Part shown: positions 1 through 5,148 of the stretch, piece by piece | How positions within the stretch are numbered: the stretch's first letter is position 1 | Layout: every line of letters begins with the position of its first letter | Origin: Oscillospiraceae bacterium | GTDB lineage: Bacteria; Bacillota; Clostridia; Oscillospirales; Ruminococcaceae | Length of the DNA stretch: 5,950 nucleotides | Direction: 5' to 3' | NCBI GenBank assembly: GCA_022511485.1 | Contig: JAFLUJ010000036.1 | Span: 1 to 5,950, forward strand | Made by a program: the position numbers and the translations under genes | Notes under the pieces: generated by a model | Told to the model about the DNA's origin: nothing | The model's database searches: none | What the model saw: the letters and a program-made list of their open reading frames with translations, nothing else

Positions 1-98
1 TCATCGGACATATTTTCCGAATTAATTATAATAAGTCCGCTCACTGCCAGAAATACTGTGGAGATCAAAAATGTCATAATAAGATGTATTTCGATCAT
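1..98 (-). CDS. Membrane-anchored protein of unknown function, N-terminus only (runs off left edge)
   Basis: Reading leftwards from an ATG at 98-96 there are 32 open codons up to the window edge. They begin MIEIHLIMTFLISTVFLAVSG and continue LIIINSENMSD. Residues 5-25 or so are almost all hydrophobic, so the protein should start with a transmembrane segment or an uncleaved signal anchor. The start is supported by an AAGGGAG ribosome binding site (113-107 on this strand), eight bases before the ATG. A second ATG at codon 8 has no such site. The gene is divergent from the antitoxin-like cassette. Only the first part is visible, so no family can be named. It is inferred to be real because start codon, ribosome binding site and membrane segment agree. 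Confidence 0.6.
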   Translation of the reverse strand, partial: MIEIHLIMTFLISTVFLAVSGLIIINSENMSD

Positions 99-136
99 AA
101 AAAACGCTCCCTTCACATTATTTTATGAAGGAAGCG
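99..136 (-). promoter_or_regulatory. Terminator-like hairpin that encloses the ribosome binding site of the left-edge gene
   Basis: On the minus strand, bases 136-126 (CGCTTCCTTCA) pair with 115-105 (TGAAGGGAGCG). This gives ten pairs and one mismatch around a 10-base loop, followed at once by six T (104-99) and then the ATG at 98. The shape matches an intrinsic terminator. The AAGGGAG ribosome binding site (113-107) lies in the 3' arm. The hairpin could therefore end transcription before the gene or block ribosome access. I could not find an obvious competing (antiterminator) pairing upstream, so a switch is only inferred. Confidence 0.5.
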
Positions 137-233
137 GAATTTTGTGCAAGGCTGAGGCGAAGAAGCCCCCGCGGGTATATTGCTGCATACTATTTTTGAT
201 ATATCGTGCGAATTTTTTAAAAAGTCAATAAAA

Positions 234-241
234 TTGTACAA
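234..241. promoter_or_regulatory. TTGTACAA palindrome, possible operator for the antitoxin-like protein
   Basis: A perfect 8-base palindrome with a TGTACA core lies five bases upstream of the -35 box of the antitoxin-like cassette. TGTACA is the known core of the operator palindromes bound by the YefM-YoeB antitoxin-toxin complex in E. coli, and the downstream gene belongs to the same antitoxin superfamily. I see only one copy, whereas the E. coli operator has paired palindromes. The link is therefore an inference. Confidence 0.35.
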
Positions 242-246
242 AGTCC

Positions 247-275
247 TTGATTTTTTATCTTGAATCATATATAAT
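247..275 (+). promoter_or_regulatory. Sigma-A type promoter of the antitoxin-like cassette
   Basis: The -35 box TTGATT (247-252) is separated by 17 bases from a perfect -10 box TATAAT (270-275). Transcription should start near 281-283. This matters for the start-codon question downstream: the GTG at 276, which would begin the longest reading frame, lies at or before the predicted RNA start. Five-base arms ATGTG (274-278) and CACAT (287-291) flank the predicted start site and could form a second operator. Confidence 0.6.
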
Positions 276-297
276 GTGGTTAAAATCACATATGAAC

Positions 298-305
298 AGG
301 AGGAG
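298..305 (+). promoter_or_regulatory. Strong ribosome binding site pointing to a non-standard start codon
   Basis: AGGAGGAG is close to a perfect Shine-Dalgarno sequence. The in-frame codons after it are TTT, AAA, ATA (312), ATT (315), ATT (318) and ACA, so no ATG, GTG or TTG stands at a usable distance. It also lies inside a seven-codon open frame, ATG at 292 to TAA at 313-315, whose stop overlaps the ATA and the first base of the ATT at 315. That mini-frame has no ribosome binding site of its own. Confidence 0.6.
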
Positions 306-311
306 TTTAAA

Positions 312-512
312 ATAATTATTACAGCAACCGAATTTAAAGCCAACTTTGAAAAATATCTCAAATTAGTATCAAAAGAGGATATTTTTATCACACGCAACGG
401 AAAAACCATTGCTAAAGTTGTGAATCCGCAGATCAGCGCCGTTGATTCACTTCGCGGACTGATAACGGATGCTCCTTATGAAATTGATCTTCATTATTTA
501 GGAGAGAAATAA
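312..512 (+). CDS. Phd/YefM-family antitoxin-like protein, start codon apparently ATA or ATT
   Basis: About 66 residues with the typical Phd/YefM N-terminal fold sequence: ITATEFKANFEKYLKLV (residues 3-19), then IFITRNGKTIAKVVNP (24-39). This is the DNA-binding, dimerising half of type II antitoxins, which bind and repress their own promoter. Family members usually begin M-I-I-T-A-T-E-F-K. Here the position of the M is ATA at 312, preceded by a strong AGGAGGAG at 298-305, and there is no in-frame methionine further on. The longer frame from GTG at 276 lacks a ribosome binding site and lies at or before the predicted RNA start, so I prefer 312 (or ATT at 315/318). The C-terminal tail after residue 40 is short and lacks the charged helix with which many relatives hold their toxin. 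The next gene starts two bases after the stop. It may be a functional repressor with a rare start, or a decayed antitoxin. Confidence 0.65.
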   Translation: MIITATEFKANFEKYLKLVSKEDIFITRNGKTIAKVVNPQISAVDSLRGLITDAPYEIDLHYLGEK

Positions 513-514
513 TT

Positions 515-886
515 ATGACAGCTATAAAGTACATTGAACTAAAAACAGGGTATAACGATGATGGTCCTGCTTGGATCGGAAAAGTAAAAATATCTCGCTC
601 CGGAAATACTGTTTATTTTAATGACCATGCATTTAAAAAATATAACGGGATCAGTGGCAATTTTATAGATATTGAATCCGGTGATGAATATTGGATCTCA
701 GGAGTAAAAAAGAATGGTGAAGATCGTCACTGGGCTGGAAAAGGAAAAATCATCATTGACTCAAAAATTTTACCCGAATATCTCGAAATAGTAGGAGAGA
801 AAGAAATAAATAAAACAAAATTTATCATCAAAGACATAAAAGATGTTTTTCCTATTGAAAGAATCAATTTGTTGTTGAATAGTTAA
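515..886 (+). CDS. 123-residue conserved-looking protein of unknown function, cotranscribed with antitoxin-like gene
   Basis: ATG at 515 is preceded by GGAGAG (501-506) at eight bases, and the gene begins two bases after the upstream stop, so the pair forms an operon. The protein is soluble-looking, without signal peptide or membrane segment. It is rich in aromatics and glycine: KYIELKTGYNDDGPAWIG (5-22), TVYFNDHAFKKY (32-43), GISGNF (45-50), EYWISGVKKNGEDRHWAGKG (58-77) and a C-terminal FPIERI. The DRHW segment (70-73) is the most motif-like stretch. From memory, similar short proteins occur in many gut and enteric bacteria and some carry a doubtful '1-deoxy-D-xylulose-5-phosphate synthase' name. 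At 123 residues this cannot be that enzyme. It resembles none of the toxins usually paired with Phd/YefM (Doc, YoeB/RelE, PIN). It could be an unrecognised toxin, a replacement cargo gene, or unrelated. Base composition is visibly more AT-rich than leuA. Confidence 0.8.
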   Translation: MTAIKYIELKTGYNDDGPAWIGKVKISRSGNTVYFNDHAFKKYNGISGNFIDIESGDEYWISGVKKNGEDRHWAGKGKIIIDSKILPEYLEIVGEKEINKTKFIIKDIKDVFPIERINLLLNS

Positions 887-940
887 ATTCTGTTTTATTC
901 ATACCATTTTTTAAAAATTTGTAAAAATAATTATTTCCGC

Positions 941-969
941 TTGACAAACAAAAATCTCAGTGTTATAAT
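941..969 (+). promoter_or_regulatory. Consensus sigma-A promoter of the leuA T-box unit
   Basis: TTGACA (941-946), a 17-base spacer and TATAAT (964-969) match the consensus at every position, and TGT at 961-963 adds an extended -10. RNA should begin near 976. So strong a promoter fits a gene controlled mainly by premature termination in its leader. Between 887 and 940 I see only AT-rich sequence and no convincing terminator for the preceding cassette. Confidence 0.85.
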
Positions 970-975
970 AATTCC

Positions 976-1254
976 ATAATGCAAATGCGATGACAGGAAT
1001 AAAAGCCTGACAGCTTTTTCAGAGAGTCTCCGGTTGGTGAAAGGAGGCAGAGCAGTCCGGTTATAACTCGTCCTTGAGCAGTCCGCTGAACGTTTATGCA
1101 AGTAGGTTGGAACGGGTTCTCCCGTTACAGAGATACGCATTGGATATCCCAAAAGATTGAGATGCGGCGAGGTGCAGGTCTTTTATGCCTGAACAAGAGT
1201 GGTACCGTGGAAGCTATGCTTTCATCTCTTATGTTAGAGATGAGGGCTTTTTTT
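976..1254 (+). promoter_or_regulatory. Leucine T-box riboswitch controlling leuA
   Basis: This is a full T-box leader, which reads the charging state of a tRNA. Visible landmarks are GCGATGACAGGAA at 987-999 (start of Stem I), AGAGAG at 1021-1026, and the distal loop GGTTGGTGAAA (1032-1042) closed by CTCC/GGAG. The specifier region reads CTCGTCCTTGAGC, where CTT (Leu) at 1073-1075 stands just before the conserved GAG. GCTGAACG follows at 1085-1092, then a Stem III-like hairpin AACGGG/CCCGTT (1111-1126). The T-box motif AGAGTGGTACCGTGG is at 1196-1210. In the antiterminator, AGAG (1196-1199) pairs with CTCT (1226-1229) and 1207-1214 pairs with 1218-1225, leaving TGGTACC (1200-1206) as the bulge that binds the tRNA end. 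Uncharged tRNA-Leu should favour this form and allow leuA transcription. The CTT specifier is my best reading; it agrees with the gene controlled. Confidence 0.93.
1218..1254 (+). terminator. Intrinsic terminator of the T-box leader
   Basis: Bases 1218-1229 pair with 1236-1247 in a 12-pair stem (two G-T pairs) with a six-base loop, followed by seven T (1248-1254). The 5' arm is exactly the stretch used by the antiterminator (1218-1229), so the two folds exclude each other. Charged tRNA-Leu should leave this terminator formed and stop transcription before leuA. Confidence 0.92.
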
Positions 1255-1320
1255 ATTGCCGGAACATTTCACTGCTTATGCCGCAAGCGGGGGCTTCTCC
1301 GCAGAAAGGAAAGATTTACT

Positions 1321-2982
1321 ATGAAAAACTATGTACGCTATCAGAAACGCTATTTTATGCCTCCCGAGCCTTGCTATGACTGGGTGAAAAAGGAGAGGAT
1401 CGAAAAGGCTCCTATATGGTGCTCTGTTGACCTCCGTGACGGAAATCAGGCTCTTATCATCCCTATGTCTCTGGAAGAAAAGCTGGAGTTCTGGAAGCAC
1501 CTTGTCAAGGTCGGCTTCAAGGAGATAGAAGTAGGTTTCCCTGCTGCAAGCGAGACAGAGTATGCCTTCTGCCGTGCGCTCATTGAGCAGGATCTTATTC
1601 CGGATGATGTTACTATCCAGGTTCTCACTCAGAGCCGTGAGCATATTATCGCCAAAACCTTCGAGGCTCTCAAGGGCTGCAAAAATGCTATCGTCCATCT
1701 GTACAACAGCACTTCTGTTGCACAGCGTGAGCAGGTTTTCCGCAAGTCCAAACAGGAGATAATCGACATTGCAACATTCGGTGCAAAGCTCTGCAAAGAG
1801 TACCGGGAAAAAACAGAGGGCAATTTCCGTTTTGAATACAGTCCCGAAAGCTTCACAGGTACAGAGCCGGAGTTCGCTCTGGAAATATGCAACGCTGTCA
1901 TTGACATATGGCAGCCAAGTGAAAATGACAAGGTAATTATCAATCTGCCGGTAACAGTTTCGGAGAGTATGTCCCATGTTTATGCTTGTCAGGTAGAATA
2001 TATGTGCAAGCATCTGAACAACAGGGAGAATATTGTGGTCTCCCTCCATCCTCACAACGACAGGGGATGTGCTATCTCCGACTCGGAAATGGGTCTGCTT
2101 GCGGGCGCTGACCGTATCGAGGGTACTCTCTTCGGAAACGGTGAGCGTACAGGAAACGTTGACATCGTAACTCTTGCTATGAATATGTTCACTCACGGAG
2201 TTGACCCGGAGCTGGAATTTTCCGACCTGCCGGAGATCACCGAGGCTTATGAAAGACTGACCCGTATGCACGTTTACGAGCGTCAGCCATACAGCGGAGC
2301 GTTGGTATTTGCAGCCTTCTCCGGTTCACATCAGGACGCTATCGCAAAGGGCATGAAGTGGCGTGAGGAGAAGAATCCTCCCCACTGGACTGTACCATAC
2401 CTTGCTATTGACCCCAAGGACGTTGGCAGAGAATACGAGGGAGACGTTATCCGTATCAATAGCCAGTCCGGCAAGGGCGGTATCGGATACCTTATGGAGC
2501 AGAAGTTTGGTATTGATATGCCTCCCAAGATGCGTGAGAATTTTGGCTACGCGGTAAAAAGCGTTTCCGACCATGCTCACAAGGAGCTTATGCCGGATGA
2601 AATTTACGAGATATTCAAGGAGCGATATGTAAACAAGACCGACTTTTTCAGCGTGGAGGAGGCTCATTTCCAGCAGAAGGACGGCATTGTTGCTTCCGTA
2701 AGCGTCTTAAAGGACGGAAAGAATATCAGCCGTGAGGCAAGCGGAAACGGACGTCTTGACGCAGTTTCCAATGCTGTAAAGGACGCTCTTGGAATAAGCT
2801 ACACCATTACAACATATAATGAGCACGCTTTGCAGCATGGTTCAAGCTCCGAGGCTTCGGCTTACGTAGGTATTGAAACTGCCAACGGAGTTTTCTGGGG
2901 CGCAGGTATCCACACGGATATTATCGTCGCTTCGGTAAATGCTCTTGTTTCGGCTATCAATAACAGCGGACTGGTTAAATAA
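1321..2982 (+). CDS. leuA: 2-isopropylmalate synthase, long (fungal/actinobacterial) type
   Basis: The enzyme condenses acetyl-CoA with 2-ketoisovalerate to 2-isopropylmalate, the first committed step of leucine synthesis in the cytoplasm. The 553-residue protein begins MKNYVRYQKRYFMPPEPCYDW. It has the DRE-TIM barrel metal and active-site motifs SVDLRDGNQAL (35-45), HPHNDRG (243-249, metal-binding histidines) and GNGERTGNVD (272-281). SGKGG follows in the linker, and after about residue 430 comes the C-terminal allosteric domain that senses leucine in this family. Length and the RYxxRYFxPPxP opening fit the long LeuA class rather than the roughly 510-residue bacterial type. The start at 1321 has AGAAAGGA (1303-1310) ten bases upstream. 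The same frame opens earlier, at 1096, but that part lies inside the T-box and is not coding. The gene stands alone without leuB, leuC or leuD and is closed by its own terminator. Confidence 0.97.
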   Translation: MKNYVRYQKRYFMPPEPCYDWVKKERIEKAPIWCSVDLRDGNQALIIPMSLEEKLEFWKHLVKVGFKEIEVGFPAASETEYAFCRALIEQDLIPDDVTIQVLTQSREHIIAKTFEALKGCKNAIVHLYNSTSVAQREQVFRKSKQEIIDIATFGAKLCKEYREKTEGNFRFEYSPESFTGTEPEFALEICNAVIDIWQPSENDKVIINLPVTVSESMSHVYACQVEYMCKHLNNRENIVVSLHPHNDRGCAISDSEMGLLAGADRIEGTLFGNGERTGNVDIVTLAMNMFTHGVDPELEFSDLPEITEAYERLTRMHVYERQPYSGALVFAAFSGSHQDAIAKGMKWREEKNPPHWTVPYLAIDPKDVGREYEGDVIRINSQSGKGGIGYLMEQKFGIDMPPKMRENFGYAVKSVSDHAHKELMPDEIYEIFKERYVNKTDFFSVEEAHFQQKDGIVASVSVLKDGKNISREASGNGRLDAVSNAVKDALGISYTITTYNEHALQHGSSSEASAYVGIETANGVFWGAGIHTDIIVASVNALVSAINNSGLVK

Positions 2983-2996
2983 AGAATGCTAATGTT

Positions 2997-3034
2997 ACAG
3001 GCAGGGAGCTCAATTGCTTTCCTGCCTGTTTTTT
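2997..3034 (+). terminator. Intrinsic terminator after leuA
   Basis: ACAGGCAGG (2997-3005) pairs perfectly with CCTGCCTGT (3021-3029), with weaker pairing extending inwards, followed by a run of six T (3029-3034). It starts 14 bases after the leuA stop and ends the T-box unit. The next promoter begins at 3036, so the two signals are almost joined. Confidence 0.92.
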
Positions 3035-3035
3035 C

Positions 3036-3064
3036 TTGACTTGATTTATTTGCAATGGTATAAT
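3036..3064 (+). promoter_or_regulatory. Sigma-A promoter of the DGHH protein/acetyltransferase operon
   Basis: TTGACT (3036-3041), a 17-base spacer and TATAAT (3059-3064), with TGG at 3056-3058 as an extended -10. RNA should begin near 3071, leaving a leader of about 40 bases before the ATG at 3111. Confidence 0.82.
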
Positions 3065-3110
3065 GATGTAAAGATTTTGTGTTTTTCACGGAAGCAAAGG
3101 AGGGATTTTA

Positions 3111-4400
3111 ATGCTTTTTCCAAAACTGCCGGAGGTAAAAATACTTGATGAAATAGATACGGAAAAAATTCCGTGGTGCAGTGAGGCTGTTGTTTTCTCC
3201 GTAAAAAATGGCAGGAGAAGTCTTATTAATACAAAGGGTCAGGTAATTAATGAGGGTAATGACTTTTTCTTTCAGCTTGAGCTTGAAAACAAGCCTGTTT
3301 TGCAGGAGATACGTCCTCAGTGTCCTACCTGTGAAGGAATGCTTGCGGCAGGATATGGAATAGAGAATATAAACTGTCCCGAGCTTAAAGCTGTCCGCGA
3401 GGGTATAAATACCGGTTATAAAGATATACACACATCGGCGGAATTTTTAAAACCGTTTTTGGGACTTCTGGACAATGGCATTTATGTTTTAGCGGATGTC
3501 TCTTATTATCCTACAGACGGGAATGGCAGATTCTTTTATTCTGTTCCGAATGGATTTGCTGAATATCCGGTAACCTGCGATGTATATTATGTGAGCAGTA
3601 TTCTGGCTTGCGCAGATGGATTTCCCGCATATTTATATCCCACTCAGTCATCGGAGCTTATCAATACAAAGCGTGTTGAGGAATATATGGATATTCTGAA
3701 AAATGATCCTTCACCTCCGAGAGGTCTGGCGTATTGGCAGAATGGATTTATAAGCGCGCTTCTGGACGGTCATCATAAGGCGTGTGCGGCGGCGCGTCTC
3801 GGAAAAAAGATAAGCTGTCTGACGATCATAAGGGCAGACGGTTTCAGACCAGCCGGAGAGTATAACCGGTCTGATATGAAAAAGACCTTTGTGAAAGATG
3901 TTATATTTTCGACTATAGAATATCCTGCAAAAGAGGGACAGGTCTGGGGAGATTATTTTTCTGATTATAAAGAAAATAAAATAGGCCCCCCGTTTCCTGA
4001 ATATAAGCTTACGGGAAGGGAGTTCCCGGAGGAAAACAGAATTGCTGCACAAAAGTATCCCACTATAGATCTGTTATCGGGTATGTATGCGTCAGACATT
4101 ATTACAGAAAAAATAACAGAGGAGCTTATTGATAAACTGATAAGTAAGCCTGATCGGGAAAATGCCGAGCGTTTAAGATTTGCTCTTGCGTATCTGATGA
4201 TAACCGGTAACCGTGAAATGGCATATATAGCTGCAAAGAAAATAGTCCGCGCGGAGATCTCATATCATCCTGCTAAGGAAGCGTGGGTGGCTTTGCAGGA
4301 GTTCAAATGTGACGAGACCGAGCAGCTTATGATAGATTACATGGTCAGTCACACAAAGGATGATCCGTACTGGGATATTGTGTCGGATTACTGGGATTAG
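3111..4400 (+). CDS. 429-residue protein of unknown function with a ParB/sulfiredoxin-like DGHH motif
   Basis: The ATG at 3111 follows AAAGGAGGG (3096-3104) with ideal spacing. I do not recognise the whole protein. Residues about 190-245 read VEEYMDILKNDPSPP, then ALLDGHHKACAAARLG, then ISCLTII. This matches the layout of ParB/sulfiredoxin-fold domains: a helix, a strand ending in D-G-H-H-[RK], an AA..LG helix and a closing strand. The DGHHK at 219-223 would sit at the nucleotide-binding site of that fold. An N-terminal part of about 160 residues contains C-P-T-C (71-74), possibly a metal or redox pair, and aromatic-rich strands. Residues from about 330 to the end look helical and HEAT-like. 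There is no signal peptide or membrane segment. It heads an operon with a GNAT acetyltransferase 16 bases downstream. Whether the domain is a nuclease, CTP/ATP-binding or merely structural cannot be told; the fold assignment is from motif only. Confidence 0.85.
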   Translation: MLFPKLPEVKILDEIDTEKIPWCSEAVVFSVKNGRRSLINTKGQVINEGNDFFFQLELENKPVLQEIRPQCPTCEGMLAAGYGIENINCPELKAVREGINTGYKDIHTSAEFLKPFLGLLDNGIYVLADVSYYPTDGNGRFFYSVPNGFAEYPVTCDVYYVSSILACADGFPAYLYPTQSSELINTKRVEEYMDILKNDPSPPRGLAYWQNGFISALLDGHHKACAAARLGKKISCLTIIRADGFRPAGEYNRSDMKKTFVKDVIFSTIEYPAKEGQVWGDYFSDYKENKIGPPFPEYKLTGREFPEENRIAAQKYPTIDLLSGMYASDIITEKITEELIDKLISKPDRENAERLRFALAYLMITGNREMAYIAAKKIVRAEISYHPAKEAWVALQEFKCDETEQLMIDYMVSHTKDDPYWDIVSDYWD

Positions 4401-4416
4401 CTTGGAGGTATTTATA

Positions 4417-4857
4417 ATGGATAATATCAAAATAAGAACTGTATCAATAGACGACTCAGATGATATTTGTGCAATAAGCGGCAAGTATTTAGGATATCCC
4501 TGCGAGCCATCTTTAGTCAGGGAGAAGATCGGAAATCTGAACTCTGACCGTGAGGCTGTATTTGTCGCTGTGAAAGATGATAATTCGGTGGGATACATTC
4601 ATGTTGAAAAATATGATGTGCTGTATTTTGAAACAATGGCAAATATTCTGGGACTGGCGGTCAAATCTGAATACCAGCATAATGGTATCGGAAAGGCTCT
4701 TGTTTCCGCAGCGGAAGCGTGGGCGGCGGAAAATGGGATCAAATCTATGAGACTTAATTCAGGGGCTTCAAGAACAGCCGCCCATGAATTTTATAAACAT
4801 CTTGGATATGAATCTGACAAGGGACAGCTAAGATTTACGAAAAACTTGTCGCTATAG
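4417..4857 (+). CDS. GNAT-family N-acetyltransferase
   Basis: The 146-residue protein has the usual length and order of a single GNAT domain, which moves the acetyl group of acetyl-CoA to an amine. It opens IKIRTVSIDDSDDICAIS (4-21). The central strand VFVAVKDDNSVGYIHVEKYD is followed by the acetyl-CoA motif A, LGLAVKSEYQHNGIGKAL, with Q87-x-x-G-x-G92 matching the [QR]-x-x-G-x-[GA] signature. The final EFYKHLGYESDKGQLRFTKNL is motif B and the closing strand. The substrate cannot be told. ATG at 4417 has GGAGG (4404-4408) eight bases upstream. The reading frame opens earlier, at 4360 inside the preceding gene, but without such a site. It starts 16 bases after the DGHH protein and is very likely cotranscribed with it. 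Confidence 0.92.
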   Translation: MDNIKIRTVSIDDSDDICAISGKYLGYPCEPSLVREKIGNLNSDREAVFVAVKDDNSVGYIHVEKYDVLYFETMANILGLAVKSEYQHNGIGKALVSAAEAWAAENGIKSMRLNSGASRTAAHEFYKHLGYESDKGQLRFTKNLSL

Positions 4858-4904
4858 TTCAGATATTACTGTAATCACAACAAATTTATAGGAGTTAAAT
4901 ATAA

Positions 4905-5132
4905 ATGATTATTGAGATCGAGTATTATAAAGGCGACACTTTGCTATTTGGTAAAGTAAAAAATACCGCAGAGCTGAAAAAGCAATTAGACAATATTGAA
5001 GCTTCATATGACAGATCAGCTGATAATTTTATAGAACTTCTTTGCAGAAACTATCAATGGACTGTACTTGAAACCTATGAAAAATCAGATTATGTCTATG
5101 ACCGTGATATTGGGAAATTGATTAAAAAATAA
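4905..5132 (+). CDS. 75-residue small protein of unknown function
   Basis: ATG at 4905 has GGAG (4891-4894) ten bases upstream. The protein is small, charged and soluble, opening MIIEIEYYKGDTLLFGKVKN. A helical stretch AELKKQLDNIEASYD follows, then NFIELLCRNYQWTVLETYE, ending YVYDRDIGKLIKK. No signal peptide, membrane segment or known motif is visible. It lies 47 bases after the acetyltransferase with no terminator and no convincing promoter between, so it may belong to the same transcript. Composition and the coherent alpha/beta pattern argue that it is real. I do not recognise the family. Confidence 0.75.
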   Translation: MIIEIEYYKGDTLLFGKVKNTAELKKQLDNIEASYDRSADNFIELLCRNYQWTVLETYEKSDYVYDRDIGKLIKK

Positions 5133-5148
5133 ATTCTGATTTTCAAAA

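Noticed and set aside
200..228. Minus-strand promoter for the left-edge gene, with TTGACT at 228-223
   Set aside because: The -35 box is good, but no -10 box with more than four matches stands at a suitable distance, so I did not annotate it.
113..409. Open frame of 98 codons on the minus strand
   Set aside because: It overlaps the divergent promoter and the antitoxin-like gene, which has a recognisable family sequence on the other strand.
515..886. Naming the 123-residue protein as 1-deoxy-D-xylulose-5-phosphate synthase
   Set aside because: I recall this name on similar entries, but the protein is far too short for that enzyme (about 600 residues) and shows no thiamine diphosphate-binding motif.
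887..940. Terminator after the 123-residue gene
   Set aside because: Only AT-only short inverted repeats are present, with no stable stem followed by a T run.
1096..1320. In-frame extension of leuA upstream to 1096
   Set aside because: This stretch is the T-box leader, including the terminator. The extension does not resemble LeuA, and a proper ribosome binding site precedes 1321.
1276..2271. Long open frame (331 codons) on the minus strand opposite leuA
   Set aside because: It lies wholly opposite the leuA leader and the leuA coding region, has no ribosome binding site, and its cysteine- and leucine-rich translation is typical of a shadow frame.
4865..4875. ATTAC-T-GTAAT palindrome before the 75-residue gene, as an operator
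   Set aside because: The arms are only five bases and no promoter is visible beside it; chance is a sufficient explanation.
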